In this document: piece after piece, positions 13,054 to 18,627 of the stretch
Position numbering within the stretch: position 1 is the first letter of the stretch
Layout: every line of letters starts with the position of its first letter
Source: a virus
Direction: 5' to 3' (one strand)
DNA: 36,685 nt
Virus record (IMG/VR): IMGVR_UViG_3300027754_000231
Span: 1-36,685 of that record
Notes under the pieces: model-generated
Seen by the model: only the letters and a program-made list of their open reading frames with translations
What the model was told of the DNA's origin: nothing
The model's database searches: none
Position numbers and translations under genes: made by a program

Positions 13054-13144
13054 GACGCTCTATAATTGATCTAATCAAAGCATAAATTAATTGCACAAAA
13101 ACCAAACCAAAGTATGCCCAAACACAGGTTAAAAAAATTTCCAT
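13049..13144 (-). CDS. tiny membrane protein
   Basis: This encodes 31 residues with one hydrophobic helix (about 3-24) and a basic end (IIERR). GGAG lies 7 nt before the ATG, inside the end of the upstream gene. It is the last of a three-gene minus-strand operon, and its stop lies inside a dyad element. Confidence 0.5.
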   Translation of the reverse strand: MEIFLTCVWAYFGLVFVQLIYALIRSIIERR

Positions 13145-13146
13145 AA

Positions 13147-13461
13147 TTATTCTCCACAGATTTCTGAATCACCAGCCCAACCAAAGTCTTCCATCTGGAA
13201 GCACCCGCCATTGTAATCCTCATCAGTGCCGTGGCCAGCAGAAGCCATAGCAGAATCATGGTCACCATCCATCGACTCATCAGGTTCACAAGACGATTCT
13301 GAAGAGCCAATGATAAGAGGATCACTTTGCTCAGAGTAAGACCGATGCACGATATTGTTGGCCATATTCTCCTCACGAATATCTTTCAAGATATCACGCA
13401 CATCCAACACACCCAGCATATGCTGGCTCATCCATTCCTTGAGAGAGGCTTTATAATCCAT
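13147..13461 (-). CDS. hypothetical acidic protein
   Basis: This encodes 104 residues from the ATG at 13461, chosen because it lies just after the upstream stop. The N-terminal 40 residues are helical; the rest is acidic and Ser/Gly/Asp-rich with few hydrophobic residues, so probably disordered. It is the second gene of the operon from 13627. The function is unknown. Confidence 0.6.
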   Translation of the reverse strand: MDYKASLKEWMSQHMLGVLDVRDILKDIREENMANNIVHRSYSEQSDPLIIGSSESSCEPDESMDGDHDSAMASAGHGTDEDYNGGCFQMEDFGWAGDSEICGE

Positions 13462-13462
13462 A

Positions 13463-13627
13463 TTAGACAACCTCCACAAGGGTTTCAGAATTAGAATAAG
13501 TACCATTCAACGCATCCAACATAGCGTTGACATCAGCATTGGAGTTGATGTAATCGAAGAACGCATTTGCGTCCGCATAAACTTCCTCGCAGGTTTCCGT
13601 CGCTAGGGATGTGATTTCGTTTCTCAT
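13463..13627 (-). CDS. small acidic hypothetical protein
   Basis: This encodes 54 residues, rich in Ala, Asn, Asp and Glu, with no membrane segment. Its ATG is 6 nt after the -10 of the promoter at 13634-13661, the first minus-strand example of the leaderless layout. First gene of a three-gene operon. Confidence 0.55.
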   Translation of the reverse strand: MRNEITSLATETCEEVYADANAFFDYINSNADVNAMLDALNGTYSNSETLVEVV

Positions 13628-13633
13628 AGTTAG

Positions 13634-13661
13634 AATATATCACAGATTTAATTTGGAACAA
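13634..13661 (-). promoter_or_regulatory. early promoter for the operon from 13627
   Basis: On the minus strand TTGTTC, 16 nt, TATATT, then 6 nt to the ATG. Confidence 0.58.
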
Positions 13662-13726
13662 GGTTTATTTTCAATAAAAGTAAATAGTAGAAAATCTAAT
13701 CTTGCTTCGCTCAAAAACTTATCTTC

Positions 13727-13801
13727 CTAAGTCGTTGATGGTCAAGCACTTGCGCGGGCGGCCTCCCTGCGCTTGTAAGTCGTTGATACTCAGGCTCTTA
13801 C
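13727..13801. repeat. 75-bp dyad-linker-dyad element (member 9)
   Basis: Dyad 13727-13753; linker 13754-13774 with GGCCTCCCTGCGC on the plus strand; dyad 13775-13801 with GTAAG/CTTAC arms. The second dyad overlaps the stop codon of the gene at 13798. Confidence 0.75.
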
Positions 13802-13935
13802 AAGAGGTCTCTAAGATTCAAACAAGCAGACGAAACATAGTAGAAAAATCTTTCACGCAGAAAGTTTTTCCTCTCACCATTTTTCACAGCGAGTCTATAA
13901 GTTTTTTTATTTAGTTTGAAAAGGATTTTTTTCAT
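13798..13935 (-). CDS. small basic hypothetical protein
   Basis: This encodes 45 residues, Lys/Arg-rich N-terminus and an aromatic middle (ERFFYYV). Its ATG directly follows the upstream stop, and the Shine-Dalgarno GGAG is formed by the last codons of that upstream gene, so it is coupled. The stop lies inside a dyad element. The function is unknown. Confidence 0.55.
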   Translation of the reverse strand: MKKILFKLNKKTYRLAVKNGERKNFLRERFFYYVSSACLNLRDLL

Positions 13936-14214
13936 TTAGTCTCCTTTATATTTTGAGGATTCATTGAAACTTCCGATGAAGTTCATCGTTCCATTTTTGC
14001 GTTCTTCGCATTGTTTGAGAAGTTCGGGAGTCATTTTGACTTCGGTCAATTCATCATAAAAAGCTAGGACACTTCCAACACCAGAGATTCTGGAAAGGCA
14101 TTTTTTGTTAGAGGTTGAATTGAGCATCTCGCAGATTGCGATATGGTTTTCGATTTGGTAGTATTTACCCACTACGAGGGATTCTATTGTGTTTTTCATT
14201 TCTTTATCTTTCAT
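13936..14214 (-). CDS. hypothetical protein
   Basis: This encodes 92 residues from the ATG at 14214, which sits 7 nt after the -10; an upstream in-frame ATG at 14274 would precede the promoter and is rejected. The first half is beta-rich (VVGKYYQIENHIAICEM), the end hydrophilic. The last codons supply the Shine-Dalgarno of the next gene. No family was recognised. Confidence 0.6.
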   Translation of the reverse strand: MKDKEMKNTIESLVVGKYYQIENHIAICEMLNSTSNKKCLSRISGVGSVLAFYDELTEVKMTPELLKQCEERKNGTMNFIGSFNESSKYKGD

Positions 14215-14221
14215 ACTATTT

Positions 14222-14249
14222 AGTTTATCACAGATTGAGTTTTTTGCAA
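14222..14249 (-). promoter_or_regulatory. early promoter for the gene ending at 13936
   Basis: On the minus strand TTGCAA, 16 nt, TAAACT, then 7 nt to the ATG at 14214. Confidence 0.58.
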
Positions 14250-14264
14250 GGTATTTCTTTGAGT

Positions 14265-14292
14265 TAAATTTCATTGACTATCAATGACTTAG
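14265..14292. repeat. dyad element, single copy (member 10)
   Basis: CATTGA/TCAATG arms replace CGTTGA/TCAACG: both sides of the stem changed together. It lies 15 nt upstream of the minus-strand -35 at 14244-14249 and overlaps the stop of the gene at 14289. Confidence 0.7.
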
Positions 14293-14510
14293 CGGTACCA
14301 GACGAGAGAACCTGTATCGACATTATACAATCCGCTACGAAGGTAAATGGTTGTCCACTTACCTTTGTCCTCACCTTCGAGGATTTCAGCAGTTGCAGTC
14401 ATAGTTTTCCAACCGATAGTGGAAGGAAAAAGTTTCACGAGTAATTTCTCGTGGCCATATCTGTATATGTTTTTATTTTCGTATAGTTCAGGATTTATTT
14501 GTATATTCAT
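14289..14510 (-). CDS. small beta-rich hypothetical protein
   Basis: This encodes 73 residues from the ATG at 14510. Two ATGs further upstream (14531, 14537) are in frame. I prefer 14510 because the sequence before it (AAAGAAAG, A/T-rich, ATAAAATG) matches the leader of the gene at 15213. The protein is beta-rich with AEILEGEDKGKW, similar to FLEGIDKDKVG in that gene's product, so the two may be distant relatives. The function is unknown. Confidence 0.6.
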   Translation of the reverse strand: MNIQINPELYENKNIYRYGHEKLLVKLFPSTIGWKTMTATAEILEGEDKGKWTTIYLRSGLYNVDTGSLVWYR

Positions 14511-14558
14511 TTTATTTATTCTTTCTTTCATTTTCATTTCTTATCTTGTTATAAGTAT

Positions 14559-14586
14559 AGTTTAGCATATTCCAGAGAAAACGCAA
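14559..14586 (-). promoter_or_regulatory. early promoter with leader for the gene at 14510
   Basis: On the minus strand TTGCGT, 16 nt, TAAACT. Unlike most, no ATG follows at 6 nt; a leader of about 40 nt precedes the start. Confidence 0.55.
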
Positions 14587-14600
14587 CAAAAATCTTCATT

Positions 14601-14676
14601 TAAATTTCATTGATCATCAACGAGTTACAGCCACAGGGAGGTTGGCGCCGTAAGTCGTTGACTTGTAACAATTTAG
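14601..14676. repeat. 76-bp dyad-linker-dyad element (member 11)
   Basis: Dyad 14601-14628, linker 14629-14649 (GCCA/TGGC around CAGGGAGG), dyad 14650-14676. It lies 14 nt upstream of the minus-strand -35. Confidence 0.78.
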
Positions 14677-14760
14677 AGTTTATGCGTTCATTCAGTTTTT
14701 GTCTCAAGATCGGTTTTGATCTTTTGCTTTCAGTCATGTTTTGTCGTAAGATCGAACATC
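14677..14760. repeat. spacer repeat, copy A, with AAGATC hairpin
   Basis: This joins two oppositely oriented 76-bp elements. It contains AAGATC/GATCTT (14706-14711/14718-14723) followed by TTTG, and a later TAAGATCGA. It closely resembles 16646-16730. Confidence 0.65.
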
Positions 14761-14836
14761 TATAAGTCTTTGACTATCAAGAACTTACACAAGAGCCCTC
14801 CCTGCGTCTGTAAGTCGTTGTCTTGTAACAACTTAC
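14761..14836. repeat. 76-bp dyad-linker-dyad element (member 12)
   Basis: Dyad 14761-14788; linker 14789-14809 with GCCCTCCCTGCG; dyad 14810-14836 with arms GTAAGT.GTT/AAC.ACTTAC. It is oriented opposite to member 11. Confidence 0.78.
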
Positions 14837-14850
14837 ATCAGCTAATTTTG

Positions 14851-15033
14851 TCAAACTCCAAACTTGTTACGATATTGTTTGTAAAGCTTTTGGTATTCTT
14901 CGCCACCTTGGGCGATAGCTTCATCTATCTCTTTGAGTTGTTTTTGACCTCTACGATAGTAGTATGAGTCTTCACTCATTTCGTAAGTCCAATCGTGATT
15001 CTTTAAGAGTTCTTCGAATTGTTGTATGTTCAT
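14851..15033 (-). CDS. small hypothetical protein, helical
   Basis: This encodes 60 residues: charged, Tyr/Gln-rich, helical (EYQKLYKQYRN near the end). The ATG is 4 nt after the upstream stop, so it is the last gene of a three-gene operon transcribed from 15563. No family was recognised. Confidence 0.6.
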   Translation of the reverse strand: MNIQQFEELLKNHDWTYEMSEDSYYYRRGQKQLKEIDEAIAQGGEEYQKLYKQYRNKFGV

Positions 15034-15037
15034 TTAT

Positions 15038-15211
15038 TTATTTTCCATTAAGTTTTGCCTTTAGTAAGGCGTGAGCTTTAGCCTTTTCAGGATTATTTTT
15101 TTTCCATTCAGCCCATCGCTTTTTGCGATTAGCCCAAAGAGTTTGATTTTTTTCTTTACGTTGAATTTCCCATTCTTGGGAAGTTAATTGTTTTTTATTA
15201 TCGTTATTCAT
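15038..15211 (-). CDS. small basic Trp-rich protein
   Basis: This encodes 57 residues, rich in Lys, Arg, Asn and Trp, probably one long helix (WANRKKRWAEWKKNNPEKA). It starts 1 nt after the upstream stop, behind a GGAAA/ATAAATAAA leader-like sequence. A nucleic-acid-binding role is suggested only by charge. Middle gene of the operon. Confidence 0.55.
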   Translation of the reverse strand: MNNDNKKQLTSQEWEIQRKEKNQTLWANRKKRWAEWKKNNPEKAKAHALLKAKLNGK

Positions 15212-15212
15212 T

Positions 15213-15485
15213 TTATTTATTTTCCTTTACTAGTTTAGCATTGTTAAGGTTGATAGTTCCAACCTTATCTTTGTCTATACCTTCAAGGAAGGTTACAACC
15301 GCAGTATTTGCAGAAGTTTTGTAAGAAACTTTTACTAGAGTTCCTTCGTAAAGGTATATTTCACCAAAGTAAGTTGGTGTATTGTTAGAGTTAGTTATGA
15401 TGGATTCAGTAGTATCCATATTTTTTCGCATATTTTCACGCATTTGTTTTCGTTGAAAATTCCAGTTTATCATTCTATGAGTCAT
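15213..15485 (-). CDS. small beta-rich hypothetical protein
   Basis: This encodes 90 residues: basic, Met/Arg-rich N-terminal helix (about 1-25), then a beta-rich domain. Its FLEGIDKDKVG segment resembles the product at 14289-14510. The leader AACAAAGAAAG...ATAAAATG matches that gene's leader. First gene of a three-gene operon. The function is unknown. Confidence 0.6.
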   Translation of the reverse strand: MTHRMINWNFQRKQMRENMRKNMDTTESIITNSNNTPTYFGEIYLYEGTLVKVSYKTSANTAVVTFLEGIDKDKVGTINLNNAKLVKENK

Positions 15486-15535
15486 TTTATTTTTTTCTTT
15501 CTTTGTTATTTGTTATCTTTTATTGTTATAAGTAT

Positions 15536-15563
15536 AGTTTAGCATATTTCAGCGGAATTGCAA
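15536..15563 (-). promoter_or_regulatory. early promoter with leader for the operon from 15485
   Basis: On the minus strand TTGCAA, 16 nt, TAAACT, followed by a leader of about 45 nt. It overlaps the 3' end of the gene at 15539. Confidence 0.55.
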
Positions 15564-15751
15564 GTGATTTTTTCAATTTGTTTTTCGTTGACCATCATAG
15601 AGTTATGATGAGCGACTGAAACTTTTTCTTGATATTTTGCGAAACTTTCATTCAATCTTTTTTGAGATTCTTCGCTAGCTTTTTTTAAGTCAGCAGAGGC
15701 TTTTTCGAGATTTGCGATTAGGATTTCATATTTGGTTAATTTCTTATTCAT
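15539..15751 (-). CDS. small coiled-coil protein, paralogue of 17757-17930
   Basis: This encodes 70 residues. The N-terminal 22 residues (NKKLTKYEILIANLEKASA) closely match those of the gene at 17757-17930; both continue as Lys/Glu/Ala-rich helix. It is probably an oligomeric coiled coil. A leaderless promoter lies directly upstream. Its last codons overlap the promoter of the following operon. The function is unknown. Confidence 0.62.
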   Translation of the reverse strand: MNKKLTKYEILIANLEKASADLKKASEESQKRLNESFAKYQEKVSVAHHNSMMVNEKQIEKITCNSAEIC

Positions 15752-15757
15752 AGATAC

Positions 15758-15785
15758 AGTTTAGCATATTTCAGAAGAAATGCAA
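15758..15785 (-). promoter_or_regulatory. early promoter for the gene at 15751
   Basis: On the minus strand TTGCAT, 16 nt, TAAACT, then 6 nt to the ATG. Confidence 0.6.
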
Positions 15786-15799
15786 CATATTTCTTCATT

Positions 15800-15875
15800 T
15801 AAATCTCGTTCACCATCAACGAGTTACAGCGGCAGAGAGGTCGCTTTTGTAAGTCGTTGGTATTCAACAACTTAC
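15800..15875. repeat. 76-bp dyad-linker-dyad element (member 13)
   Basis: Dyad 15800-15827 with CTCGTT/AACGAG arms; linker 15828-15848 with AGCG/CGCT around GCAGAGAGG; dyad 15849-15875 with GTAAGT/ACTTAC. It lies 14 nt upstream of the minus-strand -35. Confidence 0.78.
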
Positions 15876-15887
15876 ATCAGCTAACTT

Positions 15888-16265
15888 TTAGAACGATGTA
15901 AAAGTCATTTGGGTAGATTCGTCCAAAGTTTCTTGGGAAGGTTTAAAGAAGATAACTTGGTTATTTATTTTGTCTATTGAAACTTCTTTGGGCAAAGATG
16001 CGAAGTCTCCTTCGTCATTTGTTCCGATTACTAAAGCTTTTCCAGCAAAAGGCTGAGAGTGAAGCCCAAACTTAAAGTATGCTTGAGATTCTTTGTCTTT
16101 CAACAAACCTTCGTCATCTAAAACCATATCAATGCCATCTTGTAGATTTGTTATGGTAATGAGATGACAACCTAAGAGAGAATAGATTGTTTGAAGTTTA
16201 GTATCTACTAAAGTGACATTCATTATAGTTTCATTAAATGGGTCGATGAGGATTGCTTTGATCAT
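15888..16265 (-). CDS. DUF3846-like protein
   Basis: This encodes 125 residues from the ATG at 16265. The pattern (short N-terminal strand, IYSLLGC, a DGIDMVLDDEGLLK segment at about 44-57, then FAGKALVIGTNDEG) is that of the small DUF3846-type proteins found on phages and plasmids; the role is unknown. Upstream in-frame codons would run into the previous gene. Second gene of an operon from 16521. Confidence 0.55.
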   Translation of the reverse strand: MIKAILIDPFNETIMNVTLVDTKLQTIYSLLGCHLITITNLQDGIDMVLDDEGLLKDKESQAYFKFGLHSQPFAGKALVIGTNDEGDFASLPKEVSIDKINNQVIFFKPSQETLDESTQMTFTSF

Positions 16266-16281
16266 ATTGTTTTTTCTTTCT

Positions 16282-16521
16282 TTAATTATTGGTGTGACAA
16301 TCGTAACCACCAGCATTATAAAGCCACCAAACTAGAGTATTTTCTTGGTAAGGATTGTTGAACTTTTCCCATCCTTCATCATTGTATCCATCATTGTAAG
16401 CTTTGAATTCAGAAAGATCCCATTTCTTTGATTCTCCGAATTGCATCCATTCTTTTTGGTTCATTATTTTATTTATTTCATTTTTCAAGGTTTCAACAGC
16501 TGAATTGATTTCTAATTTCAT
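16282..16521 (-). CDS. small hypothetical protein
   Basis: This encodes 79 residues: an N-terminal charged helix, then a Trp/Tyr/Gly-rich part (NDGYNDEGWEKF, VWWLYNAGGYDCH). The ATG is 6 nt after the -10 of a leaderless promoter. First gene of a two-gene operon. No family was recognised. Confidence 0.6.
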   Translation of the reverse strand: MKLEINSAVETLKNEINKIMNQKEWMQFGESKKWDLSEFKAYNDGYNDEGWEKFNNPYQENTLVWWLYNAGGYDCHTNN

Positions 16522-16527
16522 GTTTTT

Positions 16528-16555
16528 ATTCTATCATATTTTTAACTTATCACAA
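16528..16555 (-). promoter_or_regulatory. early promoter for the operon from 16521
   Basis: On the minus strand TTGTGA, 16 nt, TAGAAT, then 6 nt to the ATG. Confidence 0.6.
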
Positions 16556-16569
16556 GATATTTCTGCATT

Positions 16570-16645
16570 TAAATTTCATTGACTATCAACGAGTTACAGC
16601 TGCAGGGAGGATGCTCATATAAGTAGTTGATGTATAGAGACTTAG
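16570..16645. repeat. 76-bp dyad-linker-dyad element (member 14)
   Basis: Dyad 16570-16597; linker 16598-16618 with GCTGCAGGGAGG; degenerate dyad 16619-16645. It lies 14 nt upstream of the minus-strand -35. Confidence 0.75.
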
Positions 16646-16730
16646 ATTATATGCATTCATTCATGTTTGTAGCTAAGATCGGTTGTGATCTTTTGCGTTC
16701 CATCAGTTTTGTCGCTAAGATCGAGCATGC
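16646..16730. repeat. spacer repeat, copy B, with AAGATC hairpin
   Basis: The counterpart of 14677-14760, between members 14 and 15. AAGATC/GATCTT lies at 16675-16680/16687-16692, followed by TTTG; TAAGATCGAGCATG lies near the end. Confidence 0.65.
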
Positions 16731-16805
16731 GTAAGTCCTTAGTTATTAGGCACTTAGACAAGCGCCCTCCCTGCGCGCGTAAGTCCTTGATGGGTAGGTA
16801 CTTAC
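16731..16805. repeat. 75-bp dyad-linker-dyad element (member 15)
   Basis: Dyad 16731-16757, linker 16758-16778 with GCGCCCTCCCTGCGCG, dyad 16779-16805 with GTAAGT/ACTTAC arms. It is oriented opposite to member 14. Confidence 0.78.
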
Positions 16806-16826
16806 GTGCAGTAGGTTAGCTAATCG

Positions 16827-17204
16827 TTATAGCTTATAGAACTTATGGTGCTGTATTACTGCGACCAGCTTAGTGTCCTTAGCCCACTTAGGCGAGACGC
16901 TGACAGCGTGGTAATGGTTAGCACCCTTGACGATGTCGGGCATCTGCTTATGCAGTACAAGGTCAGCAAGGTATAGAGCGTCCTTGCCTTGCTTAGTAGC
17001 TAGTAGCTTACGCTTAGATGATTCGCTCACCTTACCATTCCAGAAGCTGAATTGTTTAGGTGATAAGCACACCTGCATAGGTGTTTGCTTACGCTGTATG
17101 GTGCGTGTCTGAATGACGCTAGCAACGCCAGCCATTCCCTCGAATGTCTCGCCCCTAGCTTCGCCAAGGATTGTTAATGCTATGATGAGTAGTTCAGCGG
17201 TCAT
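16827..17204 (-). CDS. SleB-like cell wall hydrolase
   Basis: This encodes 125 residues. LGEARGE at about 13-19 supplies the catalytic Glu of the SleB/hydrolase_2 fold (Glu15). CLSPKQFSFWN (about 46-56), GANHYHA and the terminal HHKFYKL are further landmarks. The enzyme cleaves peptidoglycan glycan strands. No signal peptide is obvious, although the first 14 residues are hydrophobic; export would need a holin or other partner. It starts 4 nt after the stop of the gene at 17209 and shares its promoter. The early-type location is unusual for a lysin. Confidence 0.75.
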   Translation of the reverse strand: MTAELLIIALTILGEARGETFEGMAGVASVIQTRTIQRKQTPMQVCLSPKQFSFWNGKVSESSKRKLLATKQGKDALYLADLVLHKQMPDIVKGANHYHAVSVSPKWAKDTKLVAVIQHHKFYKL

Positions 17205-17208
17205 ACTA

Positions 17209-17628
17209 TTACTCCCTCCCGCTACTTACTGCACCGCAGTAGTCACTAGGTTTCTCTGCTGTGATCGTACCGAATCCGTAGGTATCGTTAGAGACAGAGG
17301 TGCGAAGGAAGCGTCCATCAATGATGTTATCGAATTGACCTTGAGCCTTGATCTTCGCAAGGTTAATCAATCCACCCTTCATTCCCTTTGCGTTGATCTT
17401 ATTACATAGGGAGTGTAAAGCGATCTTAACAAGAGCGTGTAAGACTGCATCGGGTTGAGCGTAGAAGTAAAACGCCTTGCCGTTACCCATATCGTGCAAC
17501 TGCCCATTAGTTGCACCCCAGTTGTATAGGGCATTGTGGAACGAGGTGATGCGACCCTTGCCACCTTCCAAGAGGAAAGCAGTCGTATCGCCGAATGATT
17601 GTTTAGTGATGTTTAGTTGGTTTTTCAT
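17209..17628 (-). CDS. hypothetical protein, paralogue of 8510-8896
   Basis: This encodes 139 residues from the ATG at 17628. FHNALYNWGATNG (about 29-41), KGMKGG and YGFGTITAEK match the plus-strand product at 8510-8896. Codon use is less AT-rich than its neighbours. Its ATG is 7 nt after the -10. First gene of a two-gene unit with the SleB-like hydrolase. The role is unknown. Confidence 0.68.
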   Translation of the reverse strand: MKNQLNITKQSFGDTTAFLLEGGKGRITSFHNALYNWGATNGQLHDMGNGKAFYFYAQPDAVLHALVKIALHSLCNKINAKGMKGGLINLAKIKAQGQFDNIIDGRFLRTSVSNDTYGFGTITAEKPSDYCGAVSSGRE

Positions 17629-17635
17629 AGTGTGT

Positions 17636-17664
17636 ATATTATCCTTTTGGATTGGTTGTGTCAA
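17636..17664 (-). promoter_or_regulatory. early promoter for the gene at 17628
   Basis: On the minus strand TTGACA, 17 nt, TAATAT, then 7 nt to the ATG. Confidence 0.6.
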
Positions 17665-17668
17665 TGAT

Positions 17669-17752
17669 TTATTTTTGGGCTGTTACCATAGCGTATATTC
17701 CGATAAGAATAGTTACGATGGTAAGGGTGAGGATGATTTCTATTTGGTTCAT
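17669..17752 (-). CDS. tiny membrane protein
   Basis: This encodes 27 residues with one hydrophobic helix (about 5-23). It starts 4 nt after the stop of the gene at 17757, and its 3' end contacts the next promoter. Probably cotranscribed with the coiled-coil gene. The function is unknown. Confidence 0.45.
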   Translation of the reverse strand: MNQIEIILTLTIVTILIGIYAMVTAQK

Positions 17753-17756
17753 ATTA

Positions 17757-17930
17757 TTACTCGCAAGCGTGGCTGAGATCGCTAGGCTCATAGATTTTCA
17801 GCATCTCCTCACGCTTAGAGGAATAAGCCTCAGAGACTTTGAGGAAAGACTCGCAAGCCTTAGCGTGATTCGCAGAGGCTTTTTCAAGGTTAGCTAGCAG
17901 GGTTTCGAACTTGCTCAATTTGTTTTTCAT
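17757..17930 (-). CDS. small coiled-coil protein, paralogue of 15539-15751
   Basis: This encodes 57 residues from the ATG at 17930. The first 20 residues nearly repeat those of the 15539-15751 product; the tail differs and is shorter. Lys/Glu/Ala-rich helix throughout. The ATG is 8 nt after the -10, and upstream in-frame codons would lie in the promoter. The outermost minus-strand gene before the switch region. Confidence 0.6.
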   Translation of the reverse strand: MKNKLSKFETLLANLEKASANHAKACESFLKVSEAYSSKREEMLKIYEPSDLSHACE

Positions 17931-17938
17931 ATAAGAGC

Positions 17939-17966
17939 AGTCTATCATATTATAGCAAAGGCACAA
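17939..17966 (-). promoter_or_regulatory. early promoter for the gene at 17930
   Basis: On the minus strand TTGTGC, 16 nt, TAGACT, then 8 nt to the ATG. Confidence 0.52.
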
Positions 17967-17981
17967 GAGATATTTTCAAGT

Positions 17982-18009
17982 TAAATTTCACTGATAGGTA
18001 AAGATTTAC
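17982..18009. repeat. dyad element, single copy (member 16)
   Basis: A degenerate dyad, 15 nt upstream of the minus-strand -35. The following 21 bases hold CTCCCTACCCC at the linker position; no second dyad follows. It is the last member before the late region. Confidence 0.5.
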
Positions 18010-18380
18010 AGATGCCCATACTCCCTACCCCATAGTAACTCTGTTTTATTTATTCTAAAAACATCCTTTGGGGGTCATCGTGGTTTGATTTCTCTAGAGG
18101 GGTATGGCATTTTTGGAAAAATTCAATTAACTCAAAATGAAAATGTGACAGGGGGGTACTATCTTCAATCTCCACATTACTTTAATATATTAGTTATTTA
18201 TACCTTACTCTTATCTGATCTATATTAAATACAATTAAAATAACTATCTTATATCTATCTTATATTACTATATACCCCCATACTTTCTTAAAATTCATAT
18301 AAAATAAACAACAAGAGATATCCTTAAAGGTCAATTTTTCGGACGGGCACTTTTTATGTAAAAGCCTTTTTATATATAGA
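18010..18380. other. gene-free divergent switch region
   Basis: This separates the minus-strand early operons from the plus-strand late region. No gene was seen. It contains runs of C or G next to ATAC/GTAT in both orientations (CCATACTCCC, GGGGTATGG, GGGGGGTACT, TACCCCCATAC) in a very AT-rich background. These could be protein-binding sites or part of an origin. Confidence 0.45.
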
Positions 18381-18387
18381 GTGTAAT
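18381..18387 (+). promoter_or_regulatory. late promoter motif GTGTAAT before the gene at 18400
   Basis: GTGTAAT followed by 12 nt to the ATG. The first copy at the left edge of the late region. Confidence 0.5.
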
Positions 18388-18399
18388 TCTATTCAATCT

Positions 18400-18627
18400 A
18401 TGAAACTCAATTTAAAAACAATATCATTAACTATACTAGTAATCACAATACTCTACTTCTTATCTAATAAAAAACAAAACAATACAGCACCTGTTATACA
18501 ATCAGAAATTAATACAACTACTACTTTAGTTGATAAAAAATTATCAAAATTAGCCGCGCCCGAGCCTTTAAATTATACTAGCTCCGAGAATAGATTAGGC
18601 GTAGGAAATAACTGGAGAAGCAAATGA
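18400..18627 (+). CDS. membrane-anchored small protein
   Basis: This encodes 75 residues: a hydrophobic N-terminal anchor (about 5-21), then a Thr/Asn/Ser-rich periplasmic-type tail. Its TGA overlaps the ATG of the next gene (ATGA). It may anchor or accompany the Cys/His protein that follows. Transcribed from a late motif. Confidence 0.58.
   Translation: MKLNLKTISLTILVITILYFLSNKKQNNTAPVIQSEINTTTTLVDKKLSKLAAPEPLNYTSSENRLGVGNNWRSK

Noticed and set aside
13071-13376. 101-residue minus-strand frame
   Set aside because: It overlaps the better supported operon genes 13049-13144 and 13147-13461 in another frame and has no start signal.
9463-16805. A CRISPR array (27-bp repeats at about 48-bp intervals)
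   Set aside because: Units occur in pairs, dispersed between genes. The 21-bp intervals are conserved rather than unique, the repeats are palindromic, and no cas genes are present.
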